Shown here: positions 55,565 to 64,000 of the stretch, one piece after another
How positions within the stretch are numbered: the stretch's first letter is position 1
How the letters are laid out: every line of letters begins with the position of its first letter
Assembly: GCF_037893185.1 (NCBI RefSeq)
Contig: NZ_CP140772.1
Span: forward strand, 7,990,001-8,054,000
Reading direction: 5' to 3'
Length of the DNA stretch: 64,000 bases
DNA from: Chitinophaga sp. 180180018-3
GTDB taxonomy: Bacteria; Bacteroidota; Bacteroidia; Chitinophagales; Chitinophagaceae
The notes under the pieces: generated by a model
The model's input: only the letters and a program-made list of their open reading frames with translations
Told to the model about the DNA's origin: nothing
The model's database searches: none
Program-made: the position numbers and the translations under genes

Positions 55565-56782
55565 CTATGTGGCAAATAGCAAAAGCGGAGAATCTTTAGC
55601 TTTATACTGATTGAACCTGTCTAAAAGGCTTTTTTCGGCCGCCGTGATAAAGGCTTTAAGGTTCATATAAGTCATCATATGTAGCCTGACCATACTAACC
55701 AGATTAGAAAAGGACCATTTGCATTTGTAGTTAGAGCTGATTACTTTAAGAATAAGATCAGCAATCATTACACACCAGATTTGTATTTTAATAGCATTGG
55801 GGCTATCTCCCAGAAAGTATCTAAGGGGATAATTTTGCTTTAGCCGCTTAAATAATAATTCAATCTGCCACCTTTTATGATAACAATCAGCTATAGTAGC
55901 AGGTTTGAGATGAAAATCATTAGTTATAAATTCAAAGATATGGCCGCTTTTTTTGTCCTTATAAGTAATAAGTCGGGCCTTTACCTTAGCATTTTTTTTA
56001 TTATGATTATGTCCTAACTCAATTTCCCGGTCAGCTAAAACCCCCTTGTTTACCTGCGACTCACTGATGGGACGATCTTCGATAATTGTATGAATGGAAC
56101 TATCGATGTTACGGGTTATCCATGTAATGGCTCCTTCATCCAAAGTGTTATAAGCACTATAGTCTCTGTATCCTTTATCAAATACCAGGATTGACCCGGC
56201 AGGTAACACCACTTTTTTAAGAAAGGAAACATCAGCTTTGGCAGCAGCGCTGAATCTAACCATACAGGGTACATCCTGATCGCTTCTCATTAAAGTGTGT
56301 ACTTTAATACCGCCTTTGCGTCTTCCATCCATATCAGATTTACCTGCCCCTTTTAATATCTGCTGAAACAGGCTGATAGTGGTAGAATCAAACAGATAAA
56401 GTTTTGATGCCAGTTTTGCCGGCCGGCTGTCCGGTAAAAATTGTCCATACCGCTTTAATAGTTCCAGGTAGATGGCTTCAAAAACTTTTGTACCTCTACG
56501 TATACTGGCATCAGAAATAGTACTCCTTCTGGGCGGATGGGTGATGCCCAGATGGGCTAGTCGGTGCTCCCAGGCCAGCATGCCTGTAGTAACCTCCCGC
56601 AAGGAGCTACACTGATTAATTATACTGTAAAGTAGCGTCACCAGATGATCATAGGTCTTGAATCGCTTACAGCAACGATCTGCCTGATAGTGAATGGCTA
56701 ATTTGTTCACCAGCGGTCTGGGAATAAAAGAAAGTAACTGACTAAATATCGGCTGTCCGGTAAAATATATACCTTTACTCAT
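55565..56782 (-). CDS. IS4-family transposase
   Basis: A 405-residue DDE transposase without frameshift or premature stop. Catalytic residues are Asp132 (LYLFDSTTI), Asp202 (LVFDKGYRDY) and Glu308 within YHKRWQIELLFKRLK, an exact Y-(2)-R-(3)-E-(6)-K IS4 signature (Tyr301, Arg304, Glu308, Lys315). The N-terminal DUF4372-like part (IFSQLLSFIPRP) probably binds the ends. The element could still be active. Confidence 0.95.
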   Translation of the reverse strand: MSKGIYFTGQPIFSQLLSFIPRPLVNKLAIHYQADRCCKRFKTYDHLVTLLYSIINQCSSLREVTTGMLAWEHRLAHLGITHPPRRSTISDASIRRGTKVFEAIYLELLKRYGQFLPDSRPAKLASKLYLFDSTTISLFQQILKGAGKSDMDGRRKGGIKVHTLMRSDQDVPCMVRFSAAAKADVSFLKKVVLPAGSILVFDKGYRDYSAYNTLDEGAITWITRNIDSSIHTIIEDRPISESQVNKGVLADREIELGHNHNKKNAKVKARLITYKDKKSGHIFEFITNDFHLKPATIADCYHKRWQIELLFKRLKQNYPLRYFLGDSPNAIKIQIWCVMIADLILKVISSNYKCKWSFSNLVSMVRLHMMTYMNLKAFITAAEKSLLDRFNQYKAKDSPLLLFAT

Positions 56783-56818
56783 GGTACTTTTTTTAAGTGT
56801 GGTAACTTGAAAATACCA

Positions 56819-56846
56819 AAAAACGGGGACGATTGTCCCCGTTTTT
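56819..56846. terminator. Hairpin at the right end of the insertion sequence
   Basis: Perfect 12-base stem (56819-56830 with 56835-56846) with A and T runs on both sides, upstream of the transposase. It probably shields the transposase gene from outside transcription. Confidence 0.8.
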
Positions 56847-56995
56847 ATTCATTGACTTCTTTTTTTCCCCGGACACCAATGATTATGAATTACGAATTAC
56901 GAAACAGAGCGAAGACTTTAGCGAATTGATTATCTGCTAAAGTCTTCGCTCTGTTTCGTAATTCGTAATTCGTAATTCATAATTCGTAATTCTCT

Positions 56996-57499
56996 CTATT
57001 GGCTTACCTGCTTCACTGTGGCTCTGAACGCTCCGTCCAGGGCTTGCACGGTACTGGCGCCAGCTGAGGCGCTGAGGGAACCGGAAAAATTCCCTTCAAC
57101 AATATAGCTGTCGATATAAGTGAGGTTTAAAGTGAAATTGGAACCGGAAGTCAACCTGGTACCTGTTTGATCATTAAGATCCATTGTTACACTGGTGCCG
57201 GGCCTGCTCATGGAATAATTGCCGGGAACAAAAGGCATAGCAGGTGTTGAGAAATTCAGTGTGATGATATCCCCTGCCTTTGTCTGGCCGGAGATCACCA
57301 TCTTTGGATAGTTGTTGACTGGATCAGTAATAGGCACATAAATAACACCATTGGGATTTTCTGATAAGTACACTTTATTATCCAGCTTTACTGAAATAAA
57401 ATTGCGCTTACGACTATCGTTCTTATCCTTGCTGCAGGATATGCTAAACAAAACAATGATGCTGAGCAATGCGGGCATTAGAATTCGCAGAGGTTGCAT
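56996..57499 (-). CDS. Small lipoprotein of unknown function
   Basis: A 167-residue lipoprotein: ALLSIIVLFSISC with lipidated Cys22, then KDKNDSRKR and a mostly beta domain (FISVKLDNKVYL, PKMVISGQTKAGDIITLNF, YIVEGNFSGSLS). The layout resembles DUF6252-type Bacteroidota lipoproteins, from memory. It reads leftward, converging with the DUF1501 gene across the insertion sequence, and its stop lies 2 bases from palindrome 3. Confidence 0.7.
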   Translation of the reverse strand: MQPLRILMPALLSIIVLFSISCSKDKNDSRKRNFISVKLDNKVYLSENPNGVIYVPITDPVNNYPKMVISGQTKAGDIITLNFSTPAMPFVPGNYSMSRPGTSVTMDLNDQTGTRLTSGSNFTLNLTYIDSYIVEGNFSGSLSASAGASTVQALDGAFRATVKQVSQ

Positions 57500-57552
57500 T
57501 ATAAATTATTTTTATAAAAACGCGACTAAATTAAACATTTAAAAAGAAAAAC

Positions 57553-57593
57553 GAATGCCGGCAACAGATTGTTACAACCAGCTACCGGCATTC
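57553..57593 (-). terminator. Terminator of the OPT transporter gene
   Basis: Nine-base GC-rich arms (57553-57561 with 57585-57593). Leftward it is followed by GTTTTTCTTTTT. It lies 21 bases beyond the OPT stop. Confidence 0.8.
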
Positions 57594-57613
57594 TGTATGA
57601 ATAGAAATGAATA

Positions 57614-59662
57614 TTACGCTTTACGTGCCGTGCGGTACAGGTACCAGCCCATAAACGTAAAAAAGGCACATCCTATTATATAATATCCTCCTTCACTCAG
57701 GATTTTTGTAAGTATAGTTTGTTGATTCACTTTGGCAAGTATGATGGCCGACCAGTCAAAGCCTGCGAGTATAGCGATCACTACACCGGCTACCGCACCA
57801 CCCGCCACGAGGCCCGTGGCAAAAAGATTACCCCGGCCCAGTTCCTCTTCTTCCGGTAACTTTTTCTTATTTTCTTTCTTTTGTTTATACTCTACAAGTC
57901 CACGGATGGCGCCTCCTGCGAAAATGGGCAGCGTGGTAGATAACGGCAGATAAGCGCCCACTGCAAAAGAAAGAGAGTTGACGCCGCAAAGCTCCATGGT
58001 GATAGCAAGAAAAACGCCTACCAGCACAAATTGCCAGTCGAGGTTAAAGGAAAGTATCCCTTTGGCCAGCGTTGCCATCAAAGTGCCCTGTGGTGCAGGA
58101 TAATAGGTGCTTCCAATAGCGTGGTCCTTTATCCCGTGCTGTATCATATCAGCAGTTGGTTTGTCGAGGAACTTTACGGTGAGGCCTATCACCACTGAAG
58201 AAACAATCGCCCCGATGAAAAGTGACAGCTGTTGATATATCGGTGTGGCACCTACGATATAGCCGGATTTCAGATCCTGGGAGGTACTGCCTGCGTTGGC
58301 GGCAGCGATGCAGATCATTCCGCCCACCACCAGCGCGAGGGGCTCATATAATTTCCCTGTCCAGCCAACGGAGATGAATACCAGGCAGGTGCCCATCAGG
58401 GTAGCGATAGTCATACCGGAAATAGGGTTATTGGAAGAGCCGATCAGGCCTACAATGCGACTGGATACGGTTACGAAGAAGGCACCGAAAACCACCACCA
58501 GTAAGCCTACCAGCAGTTTTTTGCCGATGGAGTCGCCGGGTAACTGCGGCAAAAATGCCATGAGCAGCACGAGCGCCAGGCTTCCGAACAGCACTACTTT
58601 CAGACTCAGATCCCTCTCTGTTCGCGGCACGCTGCCTTTTCCGGCAACTTTTTCGGAGCCGTCTTTGATGGCACCAAGACTGCCTTTAAAAGAAGAAATG
58701 ATGGTAGGAATTGTTTTCAGCAGGGTAATAAATCCGCCTGCGGCTACCGCTCCTGCTCCTATCTGGCGTACATAGGCGTAATATATCGCAGACGAATAAT
58801 CGGAGAATGTGTGGGTAGCGGGATCCCAGCTGCCTTGTCCACCGGGTGTTTGCAGATTGGCCAGGTAGCCTATCTTCACCAGTTGTGCGGCTATCGTGTC
58901 GGGTGGCAGCAGGGACGCCAGTAGCGGGATCAATCCCAGCCAGGCCAGCACGCCGCCAGCCACCAGTACCCCGGCTATGCGTGGGCCGATGATATATCCG
59001 ACGCCCATATATTCCGGTGTGATATCGCAACTGATTTTGGCAGATGGAAAAAATTTGCTGGCTTGTTTAGTCATATATTGCGGCGTTTCCGCGATGATAT
59101 GCAACACCTTTTGAAACACGGCATAAGCGAAGGCAAACCCTAATCCGTAGAAAGCTGTTTTTGCAAAGTCACCGCCTTTTTCGCCGGCAATCAGTACATC
59201 CCCGCAGGCAGTACCTTCCGGATAGGGTAAGGTTCCATGCTCCTTTACAATGAGTGATCTTCTTAACGGAATCATCATCAGTGTACCCAGTATACCGCCA
59301 AATATTGCCAGCGTAAGAATGGTGAAGTAATTGAAGAACTTTTCTCCGCCACCGTCGCTGAGAAACAGGAAGCCCGGCAGCGTAAATACTACACCGGCAG
59401 CAATTGATTCACTTGCAGAACCGGTAGTCTGAATGATATTATTCTCCAGTATGGTTGTTTTGAAAAATTTCCTCCCCAGTGTAATAGCAATAACAGCGAT
59501 GGGAATGGACGCAGAAACCGTAAGACCCGCTTTAAGTGCCAGGTATACTGTAGCAGCACCGAAAATGACCCCGAAGAAGCAACCCAGCAAAATGGCCTTG
59601 AGGGTAAACTCTTTCATTTGCGTTCCGGGAGAGATGAAAGGTTTGAAGTTATTATCCAGCAT
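57614..59662 (-). CDS. OPT-family oligopeptide transporter
   Basis: A 682-residue inner-membrane transporter with about 16 helices. ALKAGLTVSASIPIAVIAI at the first helices, RRSLIVKEHGTLPYPEGTAC (the family's PYPEG motif) and NAGSTSQDLKSGYIVGATP are typical of bacterial OPT proteins. Uptake of short peptides or metal-peptide complexes, driven by protons, is the usual role. A POT peptide transporter is encoded just upstream on the same strand, with palindrome 4 between them. Confidence 0.93.
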   Translation of the reverse strand: MLDNNFKPFISPGTQMKEFTLKAILLGCFFGVIFGAATVYLALKAGLTVSASIPIAVIAITLGRKFFKTTILENNIIQTTGSASESIAAGVVFTLPGFLFLSDGGGEKFFNYFTILTLAIFGGILGTLMMIPLRRSLIVKEHGTLPYPEGTACGDVLIAGEKGGDFAKTAFYGLGFAFAYAVFQKVLHIIAETPQYMTKQASKFFPSAKISCDITPEYMGVGYIIGPRIAGVLVAGGVLAWLGLIPLLASLLPPDTIAAQLVKIGYLANLQTPGGQGSWDPATHTFSDYSSAIYYAYVRQIGAGAVAAGGFITLLKTIPTIISSFKGSLGAIKDGSEKVAGKGSVPRTERDLSLKVVLFGSLALVLLMAFLPQLPGDSIGKKLLVGLLVVVFGAFFVTVSSRIVGLIGSSNNPISGMTIATLMGTCLVFISVGWTGKLYEPLALVVGGMICIAAANAGSTSQDLKSGYIVGATPIYQQLSLFIGAIVSSVVIGLTVKFLDKPTADMIQHGIKDHAIGSTYYPAPQGTLMATLAKGILSFNLDWQFVLVGVFLAITMELCGVNSLSFAVGAYLPLSTTLPIFAGGAIRGLVEYKQKKENKKKLPEEEELGRGNLFATGLVAGGAVAGVVIAILAGFDWSAIILAKVNQQTILTKILSEGGYYIIGCAFFTFMGWYLYRTARKA

Positions 59663-59690
59663 ATTTGATTCAATTAGGAATTAAGGGTTG

Positions 59691-59787
59691 GGAATTAGGA
59701 ATTAAAATGCGAAGATCTAAGCGAGTAATATAATTAAAATATAATTACAATATCCGCTTAGATCTTCGCACTTTAATTCTTAATTCC
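59691..59787. repeat. Long intergenic palindrome 4
   Basis: Thirty-three-base arms (59691-59723 and 59755-59787) with two mismatches around a 31-base AT-rich loop. The core is GCGAAGATCTAAGCG, with GGAATTA-type heptamers outside. It lies between two genes of the same orientation. Confidence 0.9.
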
Positions 59788-59807
59788 TTGTTCTTAATGC
59801 TTGATTT

Positions 59808-61520
59808 TTATCTAACCCCATGCATCCATTTTTTCAGGAAGCTGGTGGAGAGGAATAACAGTATTGCAGCCGCGCCGGGCAGGATAACGAATACCATAAA
59901 GAATTCGTACAGATTGTGGATCGTAAAACCTGCAAAAGTAGGATAGTGCGCAGCCAGTTTTAATTCCTGCATCTTGTCGAGTTGCTGGGCGGTAGCAGTA
60001 ATAGTACCATCCAGGATGCCTTTCAGATCGATGCCGTTTTCGGTAGCCAGTTTGTATTTATCCATTGTTGGAGGAAGCAGTGCGCCCAAAGTACCAGCCA
60101 GGGCATAGCCCGCGGCATTTGCCAGGAACCATACTCCCATGAGCAGAGAGGAGAAGCGGTGTGGCGCCAGCTTGGATACCAGGGAAAGGCCTATTGGCGA
60201 CAGGCACAACTCACCCAGTGTATGGAAGAGGTACATCAGAATCAGCCAGCTAACTCCCAGTTTTTCGTTAGGTCCGAGCGACTTCATCTGGATGGCAATG
60301 ATAAAAAAGCCCAAAGCCAGCAAAGCCAGGCCAATCGACTGTTTCATGGGAGAAATAGGCTCGAGGTTGCGCTTCTGCAATTTCAGCCATAACCAGCTGA
60401 AAGGCAGTGCAAATACGATGATAAAGATGGAGTTGGCATTTTGCACGAAGCTCGGTGGCATATCCCAGCCTAACAGGCGGCGATCTGTCTGATAATCAGC
60501 TATGAAGGTCAGGGAAGATCCTGCCTGCTCAAAACAGGCCCAGAAGAAGATCACAAAGAAGGCCACAAAATAGATAACGAGGATCCTTTGTCTTTCTACT
60601 TTAGTGATAGATTTATCGGTGAGAATCAGTACAGCCAGACTGATACCGGAAGCATATATAAATGGATATAACCAGGATTTGATAGGGTTCTTGTCGAGCG
60701 ACAGATAGTGAATCCCAAAGAACAATACCACGAGGAGGCCAAGTACGCCAACAATGGCGGCGGGAGTGAATTTAGCTTTATCAGCTTCATCATTCTGAGT
60801 AGCAGCGGAAGGCTTGCTGAAGTCTGGTTTAGCGCCGATGGCTTTACCATCGGGGGTAACCACGTATTTGTCTTTCAGGAAGAAGAACAGTATGGTACCG
60901 AGGAACATCGCGATACTGGCGGCGAGGAATCCCCATTTGAATGCACTTACCATTCTTACGCCATTCAGATCAACTTTGTCGCCAAGAACAGGGCAAATGA
61001 GCATACCAAGGAAGGCGCCCATATTGATACCCATGTAGAAGATGGTGAAGGCAGAATCGAGGCGGCCGTCGTTTTTCGGATAGAGCTGGCCAACCATGGA
61101 GGAAATGTTGGGTTTGAAGAACCCGTTTCCGAAGATGATCACCAGCAGTGCCAGCCAAACCACGGTAGTAGCAGTAGGTACGCTGGTAGCATACAGGGTG
61201 GCGCTCAGTACCATCAGCAGCTGGCCTACGCCCATTACAAAACCGCCAATAAGAATACAGTTCCTGTTACCGAGGTAGCGGTCTGAAATATAACCGCCCA
61301 GCATAGGTGTAAGGTAACAGAGGCCAAGAAAGCCACCATAGATATAGGAAGAATCTGCTTCTGAGAAAGCCAGTGCATTTACCAGGAAGAGCGTCAGCAA
61401 CGCCCGCATACCATAGAAGTTAAACCGTTCCCACATTTCCGTGGCAAATAATACTGCAAGCCCCTTGGGATGGCCCTTTTGCGAGGCAACAGGAGACTCT
61501 TGTGCAACAGCAGTTTGCAT
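59808..61520 (-). CDS. POT/PTR-family proton-coupled peptide transporter
   Basis: A 570-residue major-facilitator protein. EMWERFNFYGMRALL is the ExxERFxYY proton-coupling motif, and GGYISDRYLGNRNCI and the GNGFFKPNISSMVG stretch are family signatures. It imports di- and tripeptides with protons. A large loop with about 60 residues of low hydrophobicity lies mid-protein. With OPT downstream it makes a peptide-uptake pair, fitting a protein-degrading gliding bacterium (inference). Confidence 0.94.
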   Translation of the reverse strand: MQTAVAQESPVASQKGHPKGLAVLFATEMWERFNFYGMRALLTLFLVNALAFSEADSSYIYGGFLGLCYLTPMLGGYISDRYLGNRNCILIGGFVMGVGQLLMVLSATLYATSVPTATTVVWLALLVIIFGNGFFKPNISSMVGQLYPKNDGRLDSAFTIFYMGINMGAFLGMLICPVLGDKVDLNGVRMVSAFKWGFLAASIAMFLGTILFFFLKDKYVVTPDGKAIGAKPDFSKPSAATQNDEADKAKFTPAAIVGVLGLLVVLFFGIHYLSLDKNPIKSWLYPFIYASGISLAVLILTDKSITKVERQRILVIYFVAFFVIFFWACFEQAGSSLTFIADYQTDRRLLGWDMPPSFVQNANSIFIIVFALPFSWLWLKLQKRNLEPISPMKQSIGLALLALGFFIIAIQMKSLGPNEKLGVSWLILMYLFHTLGELCLSPIGLSLVSKLAPHRFSSLLMGVWFLANAAGYALAGTLGALLPPTMDKYKLATENGIDLKGILDGTITATAQQLDKMQELKLAAHYPTFAGFTIHNLYEFFMVFVILPGAAAILLFLSTSFLKKWMHGVR

Positions 61521-61695
61521 CATAAGTTGGTTAGTTTTAGCAATAGTTTGTTTTAGATTTTGTAAACCTCTAAATGTGGCAAGTTAAAGAAAATCGGTTA
61601 TCTCCGTAAAAAAATGGTATGATTGCTCATTTTTTGAGCTTTTTTCATCTTTCTTTGCACTTTCTTTCGCATTCTGCATTTATTAGGCAATTAGT

Positions 61696-62976
61696 ATGAA
61701 TATCTTATTACTTGGAAGTGGAGGCCGTGAACATGCACTGGCCCTGAAAATGTCGCAAAGCACCCTCTGTGGTCAATTGTTTATAGCTCCCGGCAATGCG
61801 GGAACCGCGCAATGCGGCAAAAATGTGAACATGGCCGTCAATGAATTTGAAAAGATAAAATCCTTTTGCCTGGAGAATGCTATCGATCTTGTAGTGCCGG
61901 GCTCTGAAGAAGCGCTGGTGCTGGGGATCTATGATTTTTTCAGGAACGACCCTGTATTGCAGCATATTCCTGTACTCGGGCCTTCTGAAGAAGGTGCCCG
62001 GCTGGAGGGTAGCAAGGCATACGCCAAGTTGTTCATGGAGCGCCACCAGATACCGACTGCGGCTTACCGTGAATTCAGCGCCGAAAACTATGAAGAAGGC
62101 GTTGCTTATCTGAAGCAGCACTCCTTACCAATCGTGCTCAAGGCCGATGGCCTGGCGGCGGGTAAAGGTGTGGTGATAGCTGCATCGCATGAGGAGGCCA
62201 TCACCGAGTTCGAACAGATGATCAAAGCCGCCAAATTCGGAGATGCCAGCAAAACCGTGGTGGTGGAGCAGTTCCTGACAGGCATCGAGCTGTCGGTTTT
62301 TGCCATCACCGACGGGCATTCCTATAAGATACTACCGGAAGCAAAAGACTACAAGCGTATAGGTGAAGGTGATAAAGGCCTGAATACCGGCGGCATGGGA
62401 GCGGTATCGCCTGTACCATTTGCTGATGCGGCTTTTATGAAGAAAGTGGAAGACGAGATCGTTCGTCCTACTATCGAAGGGTTATCAAAAGAAGGAATAG
62501 TTTATTACGGATTTGTATTTTTTGGCCTGATTAATGTGGAAGGATCGCCTTTCGTAATTGAGTATAACTGTCGTATGGGGGATCCTGAAACGGAAGTAGT
62601 AATGCCCCGTTTGAAGAATGACCTGCTGGAGTTATTCAATGCCGTAATATCCGGCCAACTGAGAGAACAAACTATTTATGCCGACGAGCGCGCAGCTGCT
62701 ACTGTTATGCTGGTATCAAAAGGGTACCCCGAAGCTTATGAGAAAAACAAGGTGATAACAGGTATTCCTGCCCCTACCCGCGACCAGGTAGTATTTCATG
62801 CAGGTACCCGACAGAATGGCGACGAGGTGCTGACCAACGGTGGCCGTGTTTTGGCAGTAACATCGCTCGCAGAAAGTTTGTCGATGGCATTAGCACATTC
62901 AGTTCAGACAGCAGAGCAGATCAGCTTTGAAGGTAAGGTATACCGGCGCGATATAGGATATGAGTTTAACAACTAG
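61696..62976 (+). CDS. purD: Phosphoribosylamine--glycine ligase
   Basis: A 426-residue ATP-grasp enzyme for the second step of purine synthesis. The N-terminus MNILLLGSGGREHALALKM is the standard PurD start. PIVLKADGLAAGKGVVIA is the ATP-grasp loop, and GDPETEVVMPRL binds metal and ATP. Length is normal. mreB follows 153 bases later; no other pur gene is adjacent. Confidence 0.97.
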   Translation: MNILLLGSGGREHALALKMSQSTLCGQLFIAPGNAGTAQCGKNVNMAVNEFEKIKSFCLENAIDLVVPGSEEALVLGIYDFFRNDPVLQHIPVLGPSEEGARLEGSKAYAKLFMERHQIPTAAYREFSAENYEEGVAYLKQHSLPIVLKADGLAAGKGVVIAASHEEAITEFEQMIKAAKFGDASKTVVVEQFLTGIELSVFAITDGHSYKILPEAKDYKRIGEGDKGLNTGGMGAVSPVPFADAAFMKKVEDEIVRPTIEGLSKEGIVYYGFVFFGLINVEGSPFVIEYNCRMGDPETEVVMPRLKNDLLELFNAVISGQLREQTIYADERAAATVMLVSKGYPEAYEKNKVITGIPAPTRDQVVFHAGTRQNGDEVLTNGGRVLAVTSLAESLSMALAHSVQTAEQISFEGKVYRRDIGYEFNN

Positions 62977-63084
62977 CTATCAGCGTTCAGCTTTTAGTTG
63001 AGACCACAATAGCGGCATCTGAAATCTAAAATCTGACGGCTAAAACCTTTTTTGAAAATATCCGTTTTTTGCATCGTATATTCG

Positions 63085-63117
63085 TTGGAATTATTCATTT
63101 TTGCATTCTAATTTTTG
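63085..63117 (+). promoter_or_regulatory. Possible promoter of mreB
   Basis: TTG at 63085, a 21-base spacer and TAATTTTTG at 63109, a near match to the Bacteroidota pattern with one extra base in the -7 box. Confidence 0.35.
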
Positions 63118-63129
63118 ACCGTATCAACA

Positions 63130-64000
63130 ATGGGATTTTTTAATTTTTTAACGCAGGAAATCGCGATAGATCTTGGTACAGCAAATACGCTGATTATCCA
63201 TAATGACCAGGTAGTAGTGGACGAGCCTTCCATTGTAGCGATAGAGCGGGCTAGCGGCAAAATTGTGGCAGTTGGAAAAAAGGCCATGATGATGCACGAA
63301 AAAACACACGAATATCTTAGGACTATACGTCCCCTGAAAGATGGCGTGATAGCGGACTTTAACGCCGCTGAAGGCATGATCAGGGAACTCATAAAAATGA
63401 TTTACCCCAAGAAGCCACTGTTTGCACCGAGCTGGCGCATGGTCATCTGTATACCATCCAGCATTACTGAGGTGGAAAAGAGGGCTGTTCGCGACTCCGC
63501 AGAGCAGGCCGGCGCGAAAGAGGTATATCTGATACACGAACCGATGGCTGCTGCACTGGGTATCGGTATCGACGTGGAAGAACCGGTAGGTAACATGATC
63601 ATTGATATAGGCGGTGGTACCACCGGTATTTCTGTGATTGCCCTGGCTGGTATCGTTTGCGACCAGAGTATCCGTATCGCAGGTGATGAATTCACTGCAG
63701 ATATCATGGAAGCACTCCGCCGTTACCATAGCCTGCTGATCGGTGAAAGAACAGCAGAACAAATCAAGATCCACATCGGATCTGCCCTGAAAGAACTGGA
63801 TAACCCACCAGATGATATTCCGGTTAACGGACGTGACCTGGTAACAGGGATACCCAAACAGATCATGGTTTCCTACCAGGAAATCGCGGAAGCCCTTGAT
63901 AAATCTATCTTTAAAATCGAAGAAGCCATCCTGAAGGCGCTGGAAACAACGCCGCCGGAGCTGGCATCAGATATTTACCGCAGAGGCTTATACCTGACAG
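63130..64000 (+). CDS. mreB: Rod-shape-determining protein MreB, 3' end outside window
   Basis: The first 290 residues of an actin-like MreB. AIDLGTANTLI is the phosphate-1 motif, IHEPMAAALGIG the connecting segment and IIDIGGGTTGISVIAL phosphate-2. It directs side-wall peptidoglycan synthesis under the inner membrane, and mreC is expected to follow outside the window. Start is the ATG at 63130. Confidence 0.97.
   Translation, partial: MGFFNFLTQEIAIDLGTANTLIIHNDQVVVDEPSIVAIERASGKIVAVGKKAMMMHEKTHEYLRTIRPLKDGVIADFNAAEGMIRELIKMIYPKKPLFAPSWRMVICIPSSITEVEKRAVRDSAEQAGAKEVYLIHEPMAAALGIGIDVEEPVGNMIIDIGGGTTGISVIALAGIVCDQSIRIAGDEFTADIMEALRRYHSLLIGERTAEQIKIHIGSALKELDNPPDDIPVNGRDLVTGIPKQIMVSYQEIAEALDKSIFKIEEAILKALETTPPELASDIYRRGLYLT

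Larger units (their letters stand above)
55475..56878 (-). mobile_element. IS4-family insertion sequence, about 1.4 kb
   Basis: The ends are perfect 10-base inverted repeats TGGTGTCCGG (55475-55484 and complement 56869-56878). A single intact transposase gene lies inside. A 12-base direct repeat ATTATGAATTAC occurs at 55463-55474 and 56882-56893, a probable target duplication, but three bases (ATG) separate the right copy from the inverted repeat. The target is heptamer-periodic, so the exact junction is ambiguous. It inserted into palindrome 3. Confidence 0.9.
55453..56993. repeat. Long palindrome 3, split by the insertion sequence
   Basis: The arms at 56887-56922 and 56936-56971 are a perfect 36-base inverted repeat with core CAGAGCGAAGACTTTAGC. 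The next 22 bases outward, 56972-56993, are the exact reverse complement of 55453-55474 on the far side of the insertion sequence. Joining the left flank to 56887 would restore a perfect 58-base stem of GAATTAC/GAATTAT heptamers plus core. Confidence 0.9.

Overview
The window looks like a chromosomal segment of a gliding Bacteroidota bacterium, most probably a Chitinophaga or close relative in the Chitinophagaceae. The evidence is the gliding-motility proteins GldB, GldF and GldG, two large TonB-dependent receptors with carboxypeptidase-like N-terminal domains, a MurF-Alr fusion, DUF1501/DUF1800 partners, many exported beta-barrels and lipoproteins, and promoter boxes of the Bacteroidota type (TAnnTTTG, sometimes with TTTG or TTG about 19-20 bases upstream). 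Genus is an inference; no marker here fixes it. Function calls rest on reading motifs by eye and on family knowledge, not on searches.

Layout. 1-5 kb: a leftward doxX-like, arsR, AHSA1-type and dinB-like set, then an S41 peptidase, a possible decayed gene and a SnoaL-like gene. 4.3-8.5 kb: a Crp/Fnr regulator, an exported amidohydrolase, pirin and YceI. 8.5-13.1 kb: tRNA-Ser(GGA), an aquaporin, tatD-ansA, a lipoprotein and a polysaccharide deacetylase. 13.2-21.5 kb: core metabolism, with gltX and glnS converging on a perfect palindrome, a stand-alone B12-binding domain, enoyl-CoA hydratase, fumC and a D-lactate-dehydrogenase-like gene. 21.5-37.9 kb: two TonB receptors, lspA, the murF-alr fusion, gldG/gldF, a cysteine desulfurase, methylmalonyl-CoA epimerase and a second, stand-alone murF. 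38.0-45.6 kb: a four-gene exported-protein operon (CX4CH lipoprotein, YceI, DUF5777-like barrel, HEACH protein), apaG, gldB, a PorT-like barrel, nadE and serS. 45.7-52.6 kb: a compact molybdenum-cofactor locus (MoeB-rhodanese, TSUP permease, moaA with an unknown small partner, moaD, moaE, mobA, moaC, moeA). 52.7-55.5 kb: a DUF1800-DUF1501 pair. 55.5-56.9 kb: one intact IS4-family insertion sequence. 57-64 kb: a lipoprotein, OPT and POT peptide transporters, purD and the start of mreB.

The main unexplained structure is a set of four long intergenic palindromes (about 14.8, 45.6, 55.5/56.9 and 59.7 kb). They share a GCGAAG...TAGCG-type core and arms built of GAATTAn heptamers. The insertion sequence has split one of them. 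No prophage, CRISPR array, rRNA or conjugative element was seen. Apart from the insertion sequence the window reads as ordinary chromosome; the least-described parts are the DUF5777-type operon, the small protein paired with moaA, and the palindrome family.
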